This document shows, in pieces, positions 1 through 7,969 of a stretch of 64,000 nt of DNA. Position 1 is the stretch's first letter. Each line of letters opens with the position of its first letter. Source of the stretch: an uncultured bacterium. GTDB taxonomy: Bacteria > Planctomycetota > Phycisphaerae > Phycisphaerales > SM1A02. The translations under genes and the position numbers were made by a program. The stretch spans positions 98,736 through 162,735 of the forward strand of contig CAIXJC010000015.1 of assembly GCA_903919715.1 (NCBI GenBank), given 5' to 3'. The notes beneath the pieces were generated by a model that worked only from the letters and a program-made list of their open reading frames with translations, had not been told where the DNA came from and ran no database searches.

Positions 1-212
1 CCATTTTCGCATCGAATCAGCACCGGTTTCGCAGGGCGTGACGCCACCTTGGATGGTGGTGCTTTCGCCTCGGCTTGGTCAGCCGTTGCCGATGGGGTCG
101 GTGGGAGAGTCGTTTGGGTCGGGGGCGTTGTCGACAACACTTGGCCGTGTGCAGTACCGACAATCAATGCAGTCAGACAGCAGGCTGTGAAAGATTTCAG
201 CGAATGAATCAC
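1..212 (-). CDS. Exported protein, N-terminal part only
   Basis: This reading frame starts with GTG at 212 and stays open to the window edge (70 codons seen). The GTG overlaps the stop of the DUF58 gene in a GTGA arrangement, so the two are probably translationally coupled. The N terminus looks like a signal peptide (VIHSLKSFTACCLTALIVG then TAHG). A Thr/Pro/Ala-rich stretch follows, typical of a low-complexity linker after export. It is the third gene after MoxR and DUF58. In such operons the next gene often encodes a BatA/BatD-like or von Willebrand-type membrane or periplasmic protein, but the visible part has no domain that decides this. The start is inferred from overlap and frame. Confidence 0.6.
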   Translation of the reverse strand, partial: MIHSLKSFTACCLTALIVGTAHGQVLSTTPPTQTTLPPTPSATADQAEAKAPPSKVASRPAKPVLIRCEN

Positions 213-1090
213 TTGCCTCTCCGTGCTTCTCGCTTGCGAAAGTATGCAATGATCGGTTCGACATAATCGACTCCAGTTTCAATCATAAGCGGATCAATCT
301 TGAGTCGGCGAAGGGCGATTTCGAACTGGATCGCACGAAGGTCGCCTTGGCGTCGAAAGGCATCACGAACTCTTCGACTTGAAGTGTCGACGATGACTCG
401 TTTGCCAGTTTCCTCATCCGTCAGTTCGATGAGCCCGACTGCTGGCAGTTCTCGCTCTCGGCGATCGAAGATCGATACCGGAATTACATCATGTCGTCGC
501 CGCGCGATTGCCATCGGTTGCTCCCAGCCGCTGTCGAGGAAATCGCTCACGATGAAAACCACAGCACGTCGTTTTTGGATGCGATTCAATTCGTCAATTG
601 CTGCCGCGATATTTGTTCCAGTTCCGACGGACTTGTGCGCCAGAAGATCGCGCACGATGCGTAGCACGTGGCGTCGCCCCTTGCGTGGAGGGACGTATCG
701 CTCGATTTGGTCAGAAAAAAGCAGCAATCCAACCTTGTCATTATTTCGAGTTGCGCTGAATGCGAGAGTCGCGGCTACTTCTGCGACGAGTTCTCGTTTG
801 GTCTGCGCATTCGATCCGAACGAGAGTGATCCCGACAGATCAATCGCCAGAAAGACCGTCAGTTCGCGTTCTTCTCTGAAGAGTTTGATGTGCGGGCTGC
901 CAGCGCGCGCGGAGACGTTCCAGTCGATCGTTCGTACATCGTCGCCATCTGCGTACGGGCGAACTTCTTCAAACTCCATTCCGCGACCCTTGAATGCTGA
1001 GACATAACTCCCTGCGACCGCTTCTTGAACCACGCGTGAAGTGCGGATTTCAATTCGGCGAATCTTCTGAATGGTTTCTTTCGTCAGCAT
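209..1090 (-). CDS. DUF58 domain protein (MoxR partner)
   Basis: This 293-residue protein belongs to the DUF58 family, which nearly always pairs with MoxR ATPases and is thought to act in envelope or chaperone-like maturation. The N-terminal half has the family signature GRGMEFEEVRPYADGDDVR followed by IDWNVSAR. Next comes AIDLSGS, which resembles the metal-ion-dependent adhesion motif (DxSxS) of von Willebrand A folds. I chose the ATG at 1090 (MLTKETIQ) because a GGGAGGG ribosome site lies just upstream; an in-frame start at 1126 is possible. It lies 74 bases after the MoxR gene on the same strand. The biochemical role of the family is still unclear. Confidence 0.93.
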   Translation of the reverse strand: MLTKETIQKIRRIEIRTSRVVQEAVAGSYVSAFKGRGMEFEEVRPYADGDDVRTIDWNVSARAGSPHIKLFREERELTVFLAIDLSGSLSFGSNAQTKRELVAEVAATLAFSATRNNDKVGLLLFSDQIERYVPPRKGRRHVLRIVRDLLAHKSVGTGTNIAAAIDELNRIQKRRAVVFIVSDFLDSGWEQPMAIARRRHDVIPVSIFDRRERELPAVGLIELTDEETGKRVIVDTSSRRVRDAFRRQGDLRAIQFEIALRRLKIDPLMIETGVDYVEPIIAYFRKREARRGK

Positions 1091-1164
1091 GGGTGAGTTC
1101 CCTCCCGGATTCGATCGCTCGTCCATTTCACTTGGATGCGATGAGAGTTCACTGTTGTCTTGGG

Positions 1165-2175
1165 TCAGGGGACTGGCACATGATCGAGCAGCGTTCGCAC
1201 GATGTCGTCTGCAGACTTTTCAACGGCTTCGGCTTCATACGAAAGTCCAAGTCGGTGGCGAAGGACGTTTGGTGCGACATCTTTGACATCTTGAGGTACG
1301 ACATAACCACGGCCATCGAGAAAAGCCTTTGCTTTTGCCGCTAAAGTCAACGCAATTGTCGCTCGCGGGGAGCAGCCATACTGCACGAGACCATCGATTG
1401 GAACGTTGTGCTTCTTTGGGTCGCGTGTGGAAACCACCAATTCAACAATGTAATCCTTCATGCGGTCATCCATGAAGATCTGATCGACAAGCAGTCGAGC
1501 CGCCTTGATGTCCGCGGGATGCATCACTGGATCAACTGTGAGATTGTTCTGTGTGTTTCCCATGCGATCAAGAATCAAACGCTCTTCCTTAGGCGTCGGA
1601 TATGTCACCACCAATTTCATTGCGAATCGATCGACCTGCGCCTCAGGCAGGGGATATGTTCCTTCTTGTTCGATCGGATTTTGAGTCGCGAGAACTAAAA
1701 ACGGATCAGGCAGTTGATAGGTTGACTCACCGATCGTCACTTGACGCTCTTGCATCGCTTCGAGCAATGCGGATTGCACCTTCGCTGGGGCACGGTTGAT
1801 TTCATCCGCCAGAATAATGTTCGAAAAAATCGGTCCATGTTTGACGACGAACTCGCCTGTGTTTGGCCGGTAGATCATGGTTCCAACCAAGTCGGCGGGA
1901 AGGAGATCTGGAGTGAATTGAATGCGCCGGAACCCAGTGTTGATCCCTTTGGCGAGGCAGCTCACCGCCATTGTCTTGGCAAGTCCGGGAACTCCCTCGA
2001 TGAGCACATGCCCATTCATCAGCAGACTGCAGAGCAAGCCTTCTATCAGCGCATCTTGGCCAACGATGACTCGTTGAATTTGGTCGACAAGGTGGCGAAA
2101 AGGACGGCTGGCGGCTTCGACTTGGCGTTCCAGTTCGACGATATCTCGTTGGGATGTAGACATGGTGTGATTCAT
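1165..2175 (-). CDS. MoxR-family AAA+ ATPase
   Basis: This 336-residue AAA+ ATPase is of the MoxR/RavA type, thought to remodel or activate partner proteins such as those of the von Willebrand A and DUF58 families. Walker A is GVPGLAKT at about residues 61-68. Walker B is ILADEINRAP at about 121-130, and the following KVQSALLEAMQE is characteristic of MoxR. Sensor 1 is LATQNP, and the C-terminal lid domain is present, so the protein is full length. It is the first gene of a minus-strand operon with DUF58 and an exported protein. A second ATG lies four codons inside the chosen start. The 73-base gap to the divergent gene at 2249 should hold both promoters. Confidence 0.96.
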   Translation of the reverse strand: MNHTMSTSQRDIVELERQVEAASRPFRHLVDQIQRVIVGQDALIEGLLCSLLMNGHVLIEGVPGLAKTMAVSCLAKGINTGFRRIQFTPDLLPADLVGTMIYRPNTGEFVVKHGPIFSNIILADEINRAPAKVQSALLEAMQERQVTIGESTYQLPDPFLVLATQNPIEQEGTYPLPEAQVDRFAMKLVVTYPTPKEERLILDRMGNTQNNLTVDPVMHPADIKAARLLVDQIFMDDRMKDYIVELVVSTRDPKKHNVPIDGLVQYGCSPRATIALTLAAKAKAFLDGRGYVVPQDVKDVAPNVLRHRLGLSYEAEAVEKSADDIVRTLLDHVPVP

Positions 2176-2248
2176 CGTGGTCGTACGCCTTCCCCAACAG
2201 TTGGTTCGGGTCGTTTCGAGAGGATAAGCGAAGCGTAACCTTGCCAGA

Positions 2249-3142
2249 ATGGAATCACCTCTTCGAATCGGTTGGATCGGAACTGGAGTTATGGGAAATT
2301 CGATGGCTGGCCATCTCTTGGCTGCAGGGCACGAATTGACGGTTCATTCTCGAACGAAGTTGCGCGCCTCTGCGCTACTGGATCGAGGAGCCAGTTGGGC
2401 ACAGACTCCCGCTGATGCGGCATCTGGAAAGGATGTCGTTTTTTCGATGGTTGCATTGCCATCGGACGTCGAGTCTGTTCATCTTGGTGCCGAGGGAGTA
2501 TTGCAAGCTTCGAATATTCCCAAGTACATCATTGACATGACCAGCAGCCGGCCATCTCTCGCACGAAAGATTGCGGTTGCGGCGCGCGAGTTGGGATCTT
2601 GGGCTCTTGATGCGCCCGTAACTGGTGGTGATATCGGTGCAAGAAATGCAACGCTTTCAATTCTTGTCGGCGGCGATGCGCAAGCGTTTGAGCGCGTGCT
2701 CCCGCTATTGAAACTAATGGGAAAGACAGTTGTTCTGCAGGGTGATGCGGGTTGCGGTCAGCAGGCGAAGGTGGTGAATCAGATTCTCATTGCATCCACG
2801 ATGATGGGGGTCTGTGAAGCATTGATCTACGCTCGCGAGAGCGGGTTGGATGCCAACCGAGTATTGGAATCAGTCTCCGCTGGTGCCGCTGGAAGTTGGT
2901 CCTTGGCCAATCTTGCGCCGCGGATTCTCAAGGGTGATTTCGAGCCAGGGTTCTTTATCGATCACTTCCTCAAAGATCTCGGCATTGCGCTGGAGGAATG
3001 CCGATCGAGCGGGCTCCACGTGCCAGGGCTCATGTTGGCGGAGAGCCTTTACTTGAAGGCCCAAGAGGCGCAGCATGGGCGAAAGGGGACACAGGCGCTC
3101 TATTTGACCTACGGGGTTGGGGCAGCGAATAAGCCATCTTGA
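2249..3142 (+). CDS. NAD(P)-dependent beta-hydroxyacid dehydrogenase
   Basis: This 297-residue oxidoreductase belongs to the 3-hydroxyisobutyrate / 2-hydroxy-3-oxopropionate (tartronate semialdehyde) reductase family. The N-terminal Rossmann motif is GWIGTGVMG (about residues 8-16). The substrate loop DAPVTGGDIGA follows. The likely catalytic lysine is K174 in QQAKVVNQ. The length matches the family. Substrate cannot be told from sequence: 3-hydroxyisobutyrate, tartronate semialdehyde and succinate semialdehyde are all possible. A TAACCT hexamer ends only seven bases before the ATG, with no convincing ribosome site, so the mRNA may be nearly leaderless (inference). Confidence 0.9.
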   Translation: MESPLRIGWIGTGVMGNSMAGHLLAAGHELTVHSRTKLRASALLDRGASWAQTPADAASGKDVVFSMVALPSDVESVHLGAEGVLQASNIPKYIIDMTSSRPSLARKIAVAARELGSWALDAPVTGGDIGARNATLSILVGGDAQAFERVLPLLKLMGKTVVLQGDAGCGQQAKVVNQILIASTMMGVCEALIYARESGLDANRVLESVSAGAAGSWSLANLAPRILKGDFEPGFFIDHFLKDLGIALEECRSSGLHVPGLMLAESLYLKAQEAQHGRKGTQALYLTYGVGAANKPS

Positions 3143-3238
3143 CTGCTTCAAATCGGGAGGGTGGGCCACAATGAAACAATGCGCTTGCAAGGATGGTGGT
3201 TCGGCGGTACGATTTTCGATCTTCTCTGGAGACTAAAT

Positions 3239-3547
3239 ATGACCGCCCTCATCGCTGGTAAGACCGTAACAATTTCTGTCAAAAAAGTTCCTGTGGAGGC
3301 TCGTCATCGCAAGACAATCGAAAGATTGATGCGCCTTCAGCCTGCAGTTCAGAGAACGCTCACTCGCATCGCCCGCAAGCGCGGACGTGACAATCCACTC
3401 AACCAACGAGGTGGACGAATGTGGATTTCCCGCATCCCAGCGACCCGATGCGTCGGCGCTGAACTCGGTGCGAAGTTCACTTTGCGTGTGACTCCAAAGA
3501 TCATCCCTGACGTCATGGCAATTCAGCGATTTGTTGAAATCGTCTGA
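3239..3547 (+). CDS. Small basic conserved-looking protein
   Basis: This is a 102-residue, strongly basic protein that I do not assign to a named family. The start at 3239 (MTALIAGKTVTISVKK) is supported by a CTGGAGA ribosome site just upstream; longer in-frame starts lack one. The first 20 residues look like beta strands, followed by a basic helical stretch (RKTIERLMRLQPAVQRTL) and an Arg-rich middle with GGRMWISR. The C terminus again looks like beta structure. The charge pattern would suit binding to nucleic acid or ribosome, but that is only a guess. It lies about 100 bases after the dehydrogenase on the same strand and ends 22 bases from a convergent gene. Confidence 0.7.
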   Translation: MTALIAGKTVTISVKKVPVEARHRKTIERLMRLQPAVQRTLTRIARKRGRDNPLNQRGGRMWISRIPATRCVGAELGAKFTLRVTPKIIPDVMAIQRFVEIV

Positions 3548-3569
3548 TCGCAATCGTCGGTTCATTCAA

Positions 3570-4307
3570 TCAGCCCGCACTGATCGCTTGCCTGATCGGC
3601 ATAACGAGGTGTGGTATCGCTCGCTGTTCTGCGAGGCGTTCTGCATGCCCACAAAGTGTCGCAAAGATTGTTGGAAGTTCATCGAGTGATGCCAAGGGTC
3701 CGTTGCGGCGGACAGTTAAATAGACGCTGATTGGATCGGCCGAGGAAGAGCGCATGGAATCAGCGGATCTCGGGCGGGTCTTGACCTCGAATGACGCCTG
3801 CAATTCTCGCCCTTCCGTGAGTGCGATCCCAATGAACGGTTGCACGTCGATCGGCTCATCTTGGTCACAGTCGAAGAGTGCGCCTAAGGGACTATTGGCG
3901 AGAAGCGCTTCATAGACAATTCCGTCTCGGTGCGATGCAGTCTCGATATCGAAACCAAAGATCAATTCGATGTGATCAATATCGAGTGGACTCATCGAAA
4001 GAAACCATGGTGCGGTTTCTAGGACTGCGCGGTGAATCTTGTAACCCTCGTCCGTCGACTTTGGATTGACATGTCCGCTGCGTATCGAGGTCTTGCGAAG
4101 AGCGACCCAAATGAAATCTCGATCGCCTTCGCCGGATTCCAAGGCGATCTCATTTTCGATTCGCCGTACTCGGGTCAGTTGAGGAAATTGGCGGCGGAGT
4201 CGGTCGAAGAGCTCGAGCGTGGGCTCCCGCGATTCCGGGAGATCCATCTTCAGCGCGATTTTCTGATTCACGCAGAAGTCGCTACAAAAAGTTCCGAAAG
4301 CCGACAT
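3570..4307 (-). CDS. Unknown soluble protein
   Basis: This 245-residue protein has no signal peptide, membrane segment or family motif that I recognise. It is acidic overall, with a central block WFLSMSPLDIDHIELIFGFD followed by EALLANSPLGALFD. It reads as a mixed alpha/beta soluble protein with good coding character. The first ATG was used; an internal ATG at 4247 (MDLPESRE) is an alternative. It lies downstream of the HAD phosphatase and sucC on the same strand, 37 bases from the HAD stop, so it may be cotranscribed with them. I assign no function. Confidence 0.65.
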   Translation of the reverse strand: MSAFGTFCSDFCVNQKIALKMDLPESREPTLELFDRLRRQFPQLTRVRRIENEIALESGEGDRDFIWVALRKTSIRSGHVNPKSTDEGYKIHRAVLETAPWFLSMSPLDIDHIELIFGFDIETASHRDGIVYEALLANSPLGALFDCDQDEPIDVQPFIGIALTEGRELQASFEVKTRPRSADSMRSSSADPISVYLTVRRNGPLASLDELPTIFATLCGHAERLAEQRAIPHLVMPIRQAISAG

Positions 4308-4344
4308 GGCAGAAATGGTATTACCCGGCCGCTAGGCCCGAAAA

Positions 4345-5043
4345 TTACCGACTGGTAATCCACGAGGCGATTTCGGTCCAATTGTCGAGCCCCTGAACGA
4401 GCAAATCTGGTTTGTGGCTCGCTAATTCGGCAATCGGATGGTGTCCTGTCGCCACCGCAATAGCCAAGCAGCCGTTGAAATGGGCGCAGTCGATATCGAG
4501 AGGGGTATCACCGATGATGATCACCCGCGACGAATTCGTTTCCCGCCCTGTGTGTGCGCTGTATCGGCTCATGGCAATGGGCGGAAGTTCTCGGCGGTGG
4601 TGTCCATCATCGGCCCAGGCGTTGAACTGGAAGGGTGCAAGCGAAAACCCCGCTTGGGCAACTTTGAGAAGGCCGGTGTGTTCATAATTCCCAGTGAGCA
4701 ACCCAATATCGCAGCCATCATGCGCGTGGAGACTTTCAACCAGTTCTCGCGCTCCAGTCAGTGGGTGCGATTTGGATGTGTGGGAGAATCCTCGTCGTAG
4801 ATGCTCGCCGTACTTGTGGCGGAATAATTCGTGAAGTTCGACGCTTGGCTCGACGCCTCCGGCAATCATGAGGTCTTTCCAGATTAAGCGGTCGAGTCGA
4901 CCCGAAATGGAGAGCCCTTCGAATGAAAATGTTTTGGACGGGAAGAGTTCATGCGCTGTGGCAAGCATTGCAGTCATGCCAGCACCTTCGGTTCGCAGAA
5001 GCGTCCCGTCGATATCGAACAGCACGAGCATTCGTTCAGGCAT
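4345..5043 (-). CDS. HAD-superfamily phosphatase (Gph-like)
   Basis: This 232-residue hydrolase is of the haloacid dehalogenase superfamily, closest in layout to phosphoglycolate phosphatases. Motif I is FDIDGT (nucleophile D10, acid/base D12), motif II is GLLTGN, and motif III is IIGDTPLDI. A helical cap lies between motifs I and II. The chosen ATG at 5043 overlaps the sucC stop by 8 bases; an ATG 15 bases upstream and one 12 bases downstream are also in frame. It sits where sucD is found in many bacteria, directly after sucC. The substrate is not decided by sequence. Confidence 0.88.
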   Translation of the reverse strand: MPERMLVLFDIDGTLLRTEGAGMTAMLATAHELFPSKTFSFEGLSISGRLDRLIWKDLMIAGGVEPSVELHELFRHKYGEHLRRGFSHTSKSHPLTGARELVESLHAHDGCDIGLLTGNYEHTGLLKVAQAGFSLAPFQFNAWADDGHHRRELPPIAMSRYSAHTGRETNSSRVIIIGDTPLDIDCAHFNGCLAIAVATGHHPIAELASHKPDLLVQGLDNWTEIASWITSR

Positions 5044-6250
5044 TGCAGGCATGAGCACCGACTGCGGCGACGATCTTCGCTGCGGCGTCTGTCAAATCCG
5101 TCGCAGACTGCATCGTTGGGATGCTCGATCTTGCAGCATCAAGAATCGATCGAGCTTCGGCGACATTCGTTCCTTCAAGGCGAACGACGAGTGGGACACG
5201 GAATCCAATCGTCTTCGCAGCGCCAACGATTGCTCGTGCAATGCGATCGCACTGCATGATTCCGCCAAAAATATTGACGAGAACTCCTTGGACTCTGTCA
5301 TCGCTGAGAATGAGCCGAAATGCTTCGGTGACGGCTTCTTCGGTAGCACTTCCGCCAACATCGAGAAAATTCGCAGGTTCTCCACCGTGCAGTTTGATGA
5401 TGTCCATCGTGCTCATGGCCAAGCCGGCACCGTTCACAAGGCAACCGATATTTCCATCGAGCGCCACGTACGAAAGACCAAATTCTTGAGCGCGCATTTC
5501 GGCGGCATTTTCCTCGGTCGGGTCATGCATTGCTTCGATATCGGGATGACGAAAGAGGGCGTTATCGTCGAATGCAAACTTCGCATCGATCGCCATCACT
5601 TCTCCATCTGGATGAGATGCCGTTGGGGGCGTCAACACGAGGGGATTCACTTCGACCAAACTCGCATCAGTTGTGCGCTGCAAGACGCAAAGTTTTGTGA
5701 AGACGCTGACCGCTTGCGCAATTGTTTTTCCTTTGAATCCAAGCGCCAATGCAACGGCACGAGCTTGGAAGGGACGGATTCCGACAATGGGATCGAGCGG
5801 AACTCTGATGATCGCTTCGGGGCGCGTCTCTGCGACTTTCTCGATTTCCACGCCACCTTCAGCGCTGGCGATGAGCGTGTTTGTTCTGTTGGCACGGTCA
5901 ACGAGAACGGCAACGTAGTACTCGTGCGCAATCTCGACAGCATCAGCAATCAAGAGTCGTCCAACTTCAAGCCCCTCAGGTGGAGTCTGTGGGCTCATCA
6001 TCCGATTGCCAAGCATGAAATTCGAAGCTTCGATTGCTTCGTCGATCGACTTGACGACTCGCACGAAACCCGCCTTGCCGCGACCGCCTGCATGGACTTG
6101 TGCTTTCACGACGATCATCTTGGATCCGCCAGCAAACAGCGATCGTGCCGCCGCATGCGCGTCTTTGGTGGTGGTGACCATCGTTCCATGCGGCACCTGG
6201 ATTCCCGCATTCGAGAGCAACTGTCGAGCTTGAAATTCGTGGATTTTCAT
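5036..6250 (-). CDS. sucC: Succinate-CoA ligase subunit beta
   Basis: This 404-residue protein is the beta subunit of succinyl-CoA synthetase, which couples succinyl-CoA cleavage to nucleotide triphosphate synthesis in the TCA cycle. The N terminus MKIHEFQARQLL is diagnostic. The ATP-grasp domain shows VVKAQVHAGGRGKAG, and the C-terminal CoA-ligase domain shows VNIFGGIMQCD. The start is the ATG at 6250, whose ATGA overlaps the stop of the DedA gene. The partner alpha subunit (sucD), usually adjacent, is not next to it here; a HAD phosphatase follows instead. Length and motifs indicate a working beta subunit. Confidence 0.97.
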   Translation of the reverse strand: MKIHEFQARQLLSNAGIQVPHGTMVTTTKDAHAAARSLFAGGSKMIVVKAQVHAGGRGKAGFVRVVKSIDEAIEASNFMLGNRMMSPQTPPEGLEVGRLLIADAVEIAHEYYVAVLVDRANRTNTLIASAEGGVEIEKVAETRPEAIIRVPLDPIVGIRPFQARAVALALGFKGKTIAQAVSVFTKLCVLQRTTDASLVEVNPLVLTPPTASHPDGEVMAIDAKFAFDDNALFRHPDIEAMHDPTEENAAEMRAQEFGLSYVALDGNIGCLVNGAGLAMSTMDIIKLHGGEPANFLDVGGSATEEAVTEAFRLILSDDRVQGVLVNIFGGIMQCDRIARAIVGAAKTIGFRVPLVVRLEGTNVAEARSILDAARSSIPTMQSATDLTDAAAKIVAAVGAHACNA

Positions 6251-6915
6251 GGGTGGCGAATCGTAGCGACTTTGCGTGCGTATCGGCGCATTCTCCACCA
6301 TTCGATGGCAATTGGCAGGACTGAGACGATGACGATTCCAATGACAACAATTTCAAAATTGCGCTTCACAATAGGGATCTCACCGAAGAGAAACCCAGCA
6401 CCGACGAGCAGGATGACCCACAAGAGAGCGCCCGCAACGCAGAAGAAAATAAAAGTTCGAAATCTCATCGCTCCGACTCCAGCGAAAAATGGAGCGAATG
6501 TTCGCACGATGGGCACGAAGCGCGCGAGAACCACGGCCTTTGCGCCGTGTCGATCGAAGAAAGCTTTCGTTCGTTCAAGATGCTTGACGCGAAGCAGCGG
6601 AATTTTTCCAGAGAATGCACGCTGGCCGATCCACTTCCCAACGTGATAATTCACTGTGTCGCCACTGACAGCTGCGACGATGATCACCAGTCCGCAGAGC
6701 CAAGGATCGAGTCCGATTCGGCGCGCACAAATCGCACCGATCGCAAAGAGCAGGCTGTCTCCAGGAAGAAACGGAATGATGACCAATCCGGTCTCACAAA
6801 AGATAATCAGAAAGAGAAACGCATAGGACCAGACTCCGGCACCTTGAACGATGTCGGTGAGGAATCCATCGAGTTCAGTGAAGATTCGCGGAAGCTGTTC
6901 AATCATGCCATCCAT
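6247..6915 (-). CDS. DedA-family membrane protein
   Basis: This 222-residue integral membrane protein belongs to the DedA (SNARE-associated / VTT) family. Members act in lipid flipping and envelope homeostasis, including undecaprenyl-phosphate recycling. It has the family glycine/proline loop FLPGDSLLF, then GDTVNYHVGKWIG, and the re-entrant motif FARFVPIVRTFAPF-like ARFVPIVRTFAP. There are about five hydrophobic segments and a basic C terminus. I placed the start at the ATG at 6915 because GGAAG lies 5 bases upstream. An in-frame TTG at 6942 would begin 10 bases after the tRNA-Ser. It overlaps sucC by four bases. Confidence 0.93.
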   Translation of the reverse strand: MDGMIEQLPRIFTELDGFLTDIVQGAGVWSYAFLFLIIFCETGLVIIPFLPGDSLLFAIGAICARRIGLDPWLCGLVIIVAAVSGDTVNYHVGKWIGQRAFSGKIPLLRVKHLERTKAFFDRHGAKAVVLARFVPIVRTFAPFFAGVGAMRFRTFIFFCVAGALLWVILLVGAGFLFGEIPIVKRNFEIVVIGIVIVSVLPIAIEWWRMRRYARKVATIRHP

Positions 6916-6951
6916 GAAACTTCCAATCGTTGCTCCTCGCAAAGAAGAAAA

Positions 6952-7042
6952 CGGACAGGGCGGGATTCGAACCCACGGTAGGGGTATAAGCCCCTACATC
7001 GGTTTAGCAAACCGACGCCTTCAACCGCTCGGCCACCTGTCC
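6952..7042 (-). tRNA. tRNA-Ser (GCT anticodon)
   Basis: On the minus strand this folds as a 91-nt class II tRNA. The acceptor GGACAGG (7042-7036) pairs with CCTGTCC (6959-6953), and G at 6952 is the discriminator base as required for serine. The anticodon GCT is at 7008-7006, flanked by a five-base CGGTT/AACCG stem, and reads AGC/AGT codons. The long variable arm (TAGGGG paired with CCCCTA) is typical of tRNA-Ser. The T arm has GGTTCGAATCC. The 3' CCA is not encoded. It lies just upstream of the DedA gene on the same strand. Confidence 0.97.
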
Positions 7043-7109
7043 TCAAGGATTTGGAGTGTAGCAATCGATTTGAACATCCTTCAGAAGCCCAACCGGCAGT
7101 GCCGTCGAC

Positions 7110-7823
7110 TTATCGCGGAACCGCAACTCCCGAAAGCATTCGAATCTTGTTTTCTGGCTCGCGTCGATGACTCGCGAAGGTGCAATCGCCGATCGTGCAG
7201 GGGGGATTCGAGTCAATTGACCCAGACTGCAGCCCCGCGCGTTCGAGCAAGATCGCAACCGCATGGGAGCAATTTGCAAAGGCCTTTCCAGGAAGAGCAG
7301 AAGCTCTGAGTGCCTTCGTAAGCCCTTGTTGGGTGAATGCGTCGATCACGTCTCGTCCGACCTCATATCGCTCCACGCTGGCGCAGGGGCCGATTGCAGC
7401 GAGCATTTCGTTAGGTTCGGCGCCGAATCGCTCAACGAGAGCGCGCACAGAGACTTGGACGATATCCAAGGCGATTCCGCGCCAACCCGCATGAATTGCG
7501 GCACACGACCTTGACTTAAGGCAAACCACCAAGACGGGGCAGCAGTCGGCAGTGGAAATCATTGGAACGCGTAGGGGATCATTGGTAATGATCGCATCGG
7601 CCTCGCGGAGAGGTTCAGCTTTGCACTCGTCGGCTCCAAGGCAGCGTGCGCCATGCACCTGCTTCACGCGCGCCGGTCGTGCTTGGCTGGTGCCAAGATA
7701 TTGAGCGATCCACTGCGCATCTGGTGGATCTCGTTTCGAAAACCAGTGTGCAATGTCGTGCGATTTAAAGAGGGGCGATACCCAACCAGCTTGGATTGGC
7801 GGAGAATCAGAGTGAGCTGCCAT
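7110..7823 (-). CDS. pgeF: YfiH/PgeF-family multicopper domain protein
   Basis: This 237-residue protein is of the YfiH (Cu-oxidase_4, LACC1-like) family. Members were described as polyphenol oxidases and later as purine nucleoside phosphorylase/deaminases, and E. coli YfiH edits peptidoglycan precursors. Conserved blocks are VKQVHG, STADCCPVL, HAGWRG, AIGPCA and IGDCTFASHRRE, which carry the metal-binding histidines and cysteines. The length is standard. It stands alone, separated from the upstream protease gene by a 146-base gap with a probable terminator. Physiological substrate here is uncertain. Confidence 0.92.
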   Translation of the reverse strand: MAAHSDSPPIQAGWVSPLFKSHDIAHWFSKRDPPDAQWIAQYLGTSQARPARVKQVHGARCLGADECKAEPLREADAIITNDPLRVPMISTADCCPVLVVCLKSRSCAAIHAGWRGIALDIVQVSVRALVERFGAEPNEMLAAIGPCASVERYEVGRDVIDAFTQQGLTKALRASALPGKAFANCSHAVAILLERAGLQSGSIDSNPPCTIGDCTFASHRREPENKIRMLSGVAVPR

Positions 7824-7865
7824 TGACGATCACGGTAGCTCACTCCCAGGGAATTGGAATCAGCA

Positions 7866-7918
7866 CGGAAAATAAAAGCGCGATCATGAATCCCATTGCA
7901 GGGGTCACAATCGCGCTT
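7866..7918 (-). terminator. Probable terminator after the protease-like gene
   Basis: Read on the minus strand, a nine-base arm AAGCGCGAT (7918-7910) pairs with ATCGCGCTT (7884-7876). The 25-base loop can form an inner CCC/GGG stem, and the run TTTTATTTT follows. It lies 52 bases past the stop of the gene ending at 7970 and upstream of pgeF, as expected for an intrinsic terminator. The loop is longer than usual, which lowers confidence. Confidence 0.55.
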
Positions 7919-7969
7919 CGAGGCTCGAACCGGCCTCGGCGGGTACCAAGTTTTATGCAAGCTGCGTAC

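Noticed and set aside
4868..6646. Long plus-strand frame of 592 codons
   Set aside because: It lies antisense to sucC and the DedA gene, is rich in Cys, Arg and Ser, and has no recognisable domain. It is a shadow of the real genes.
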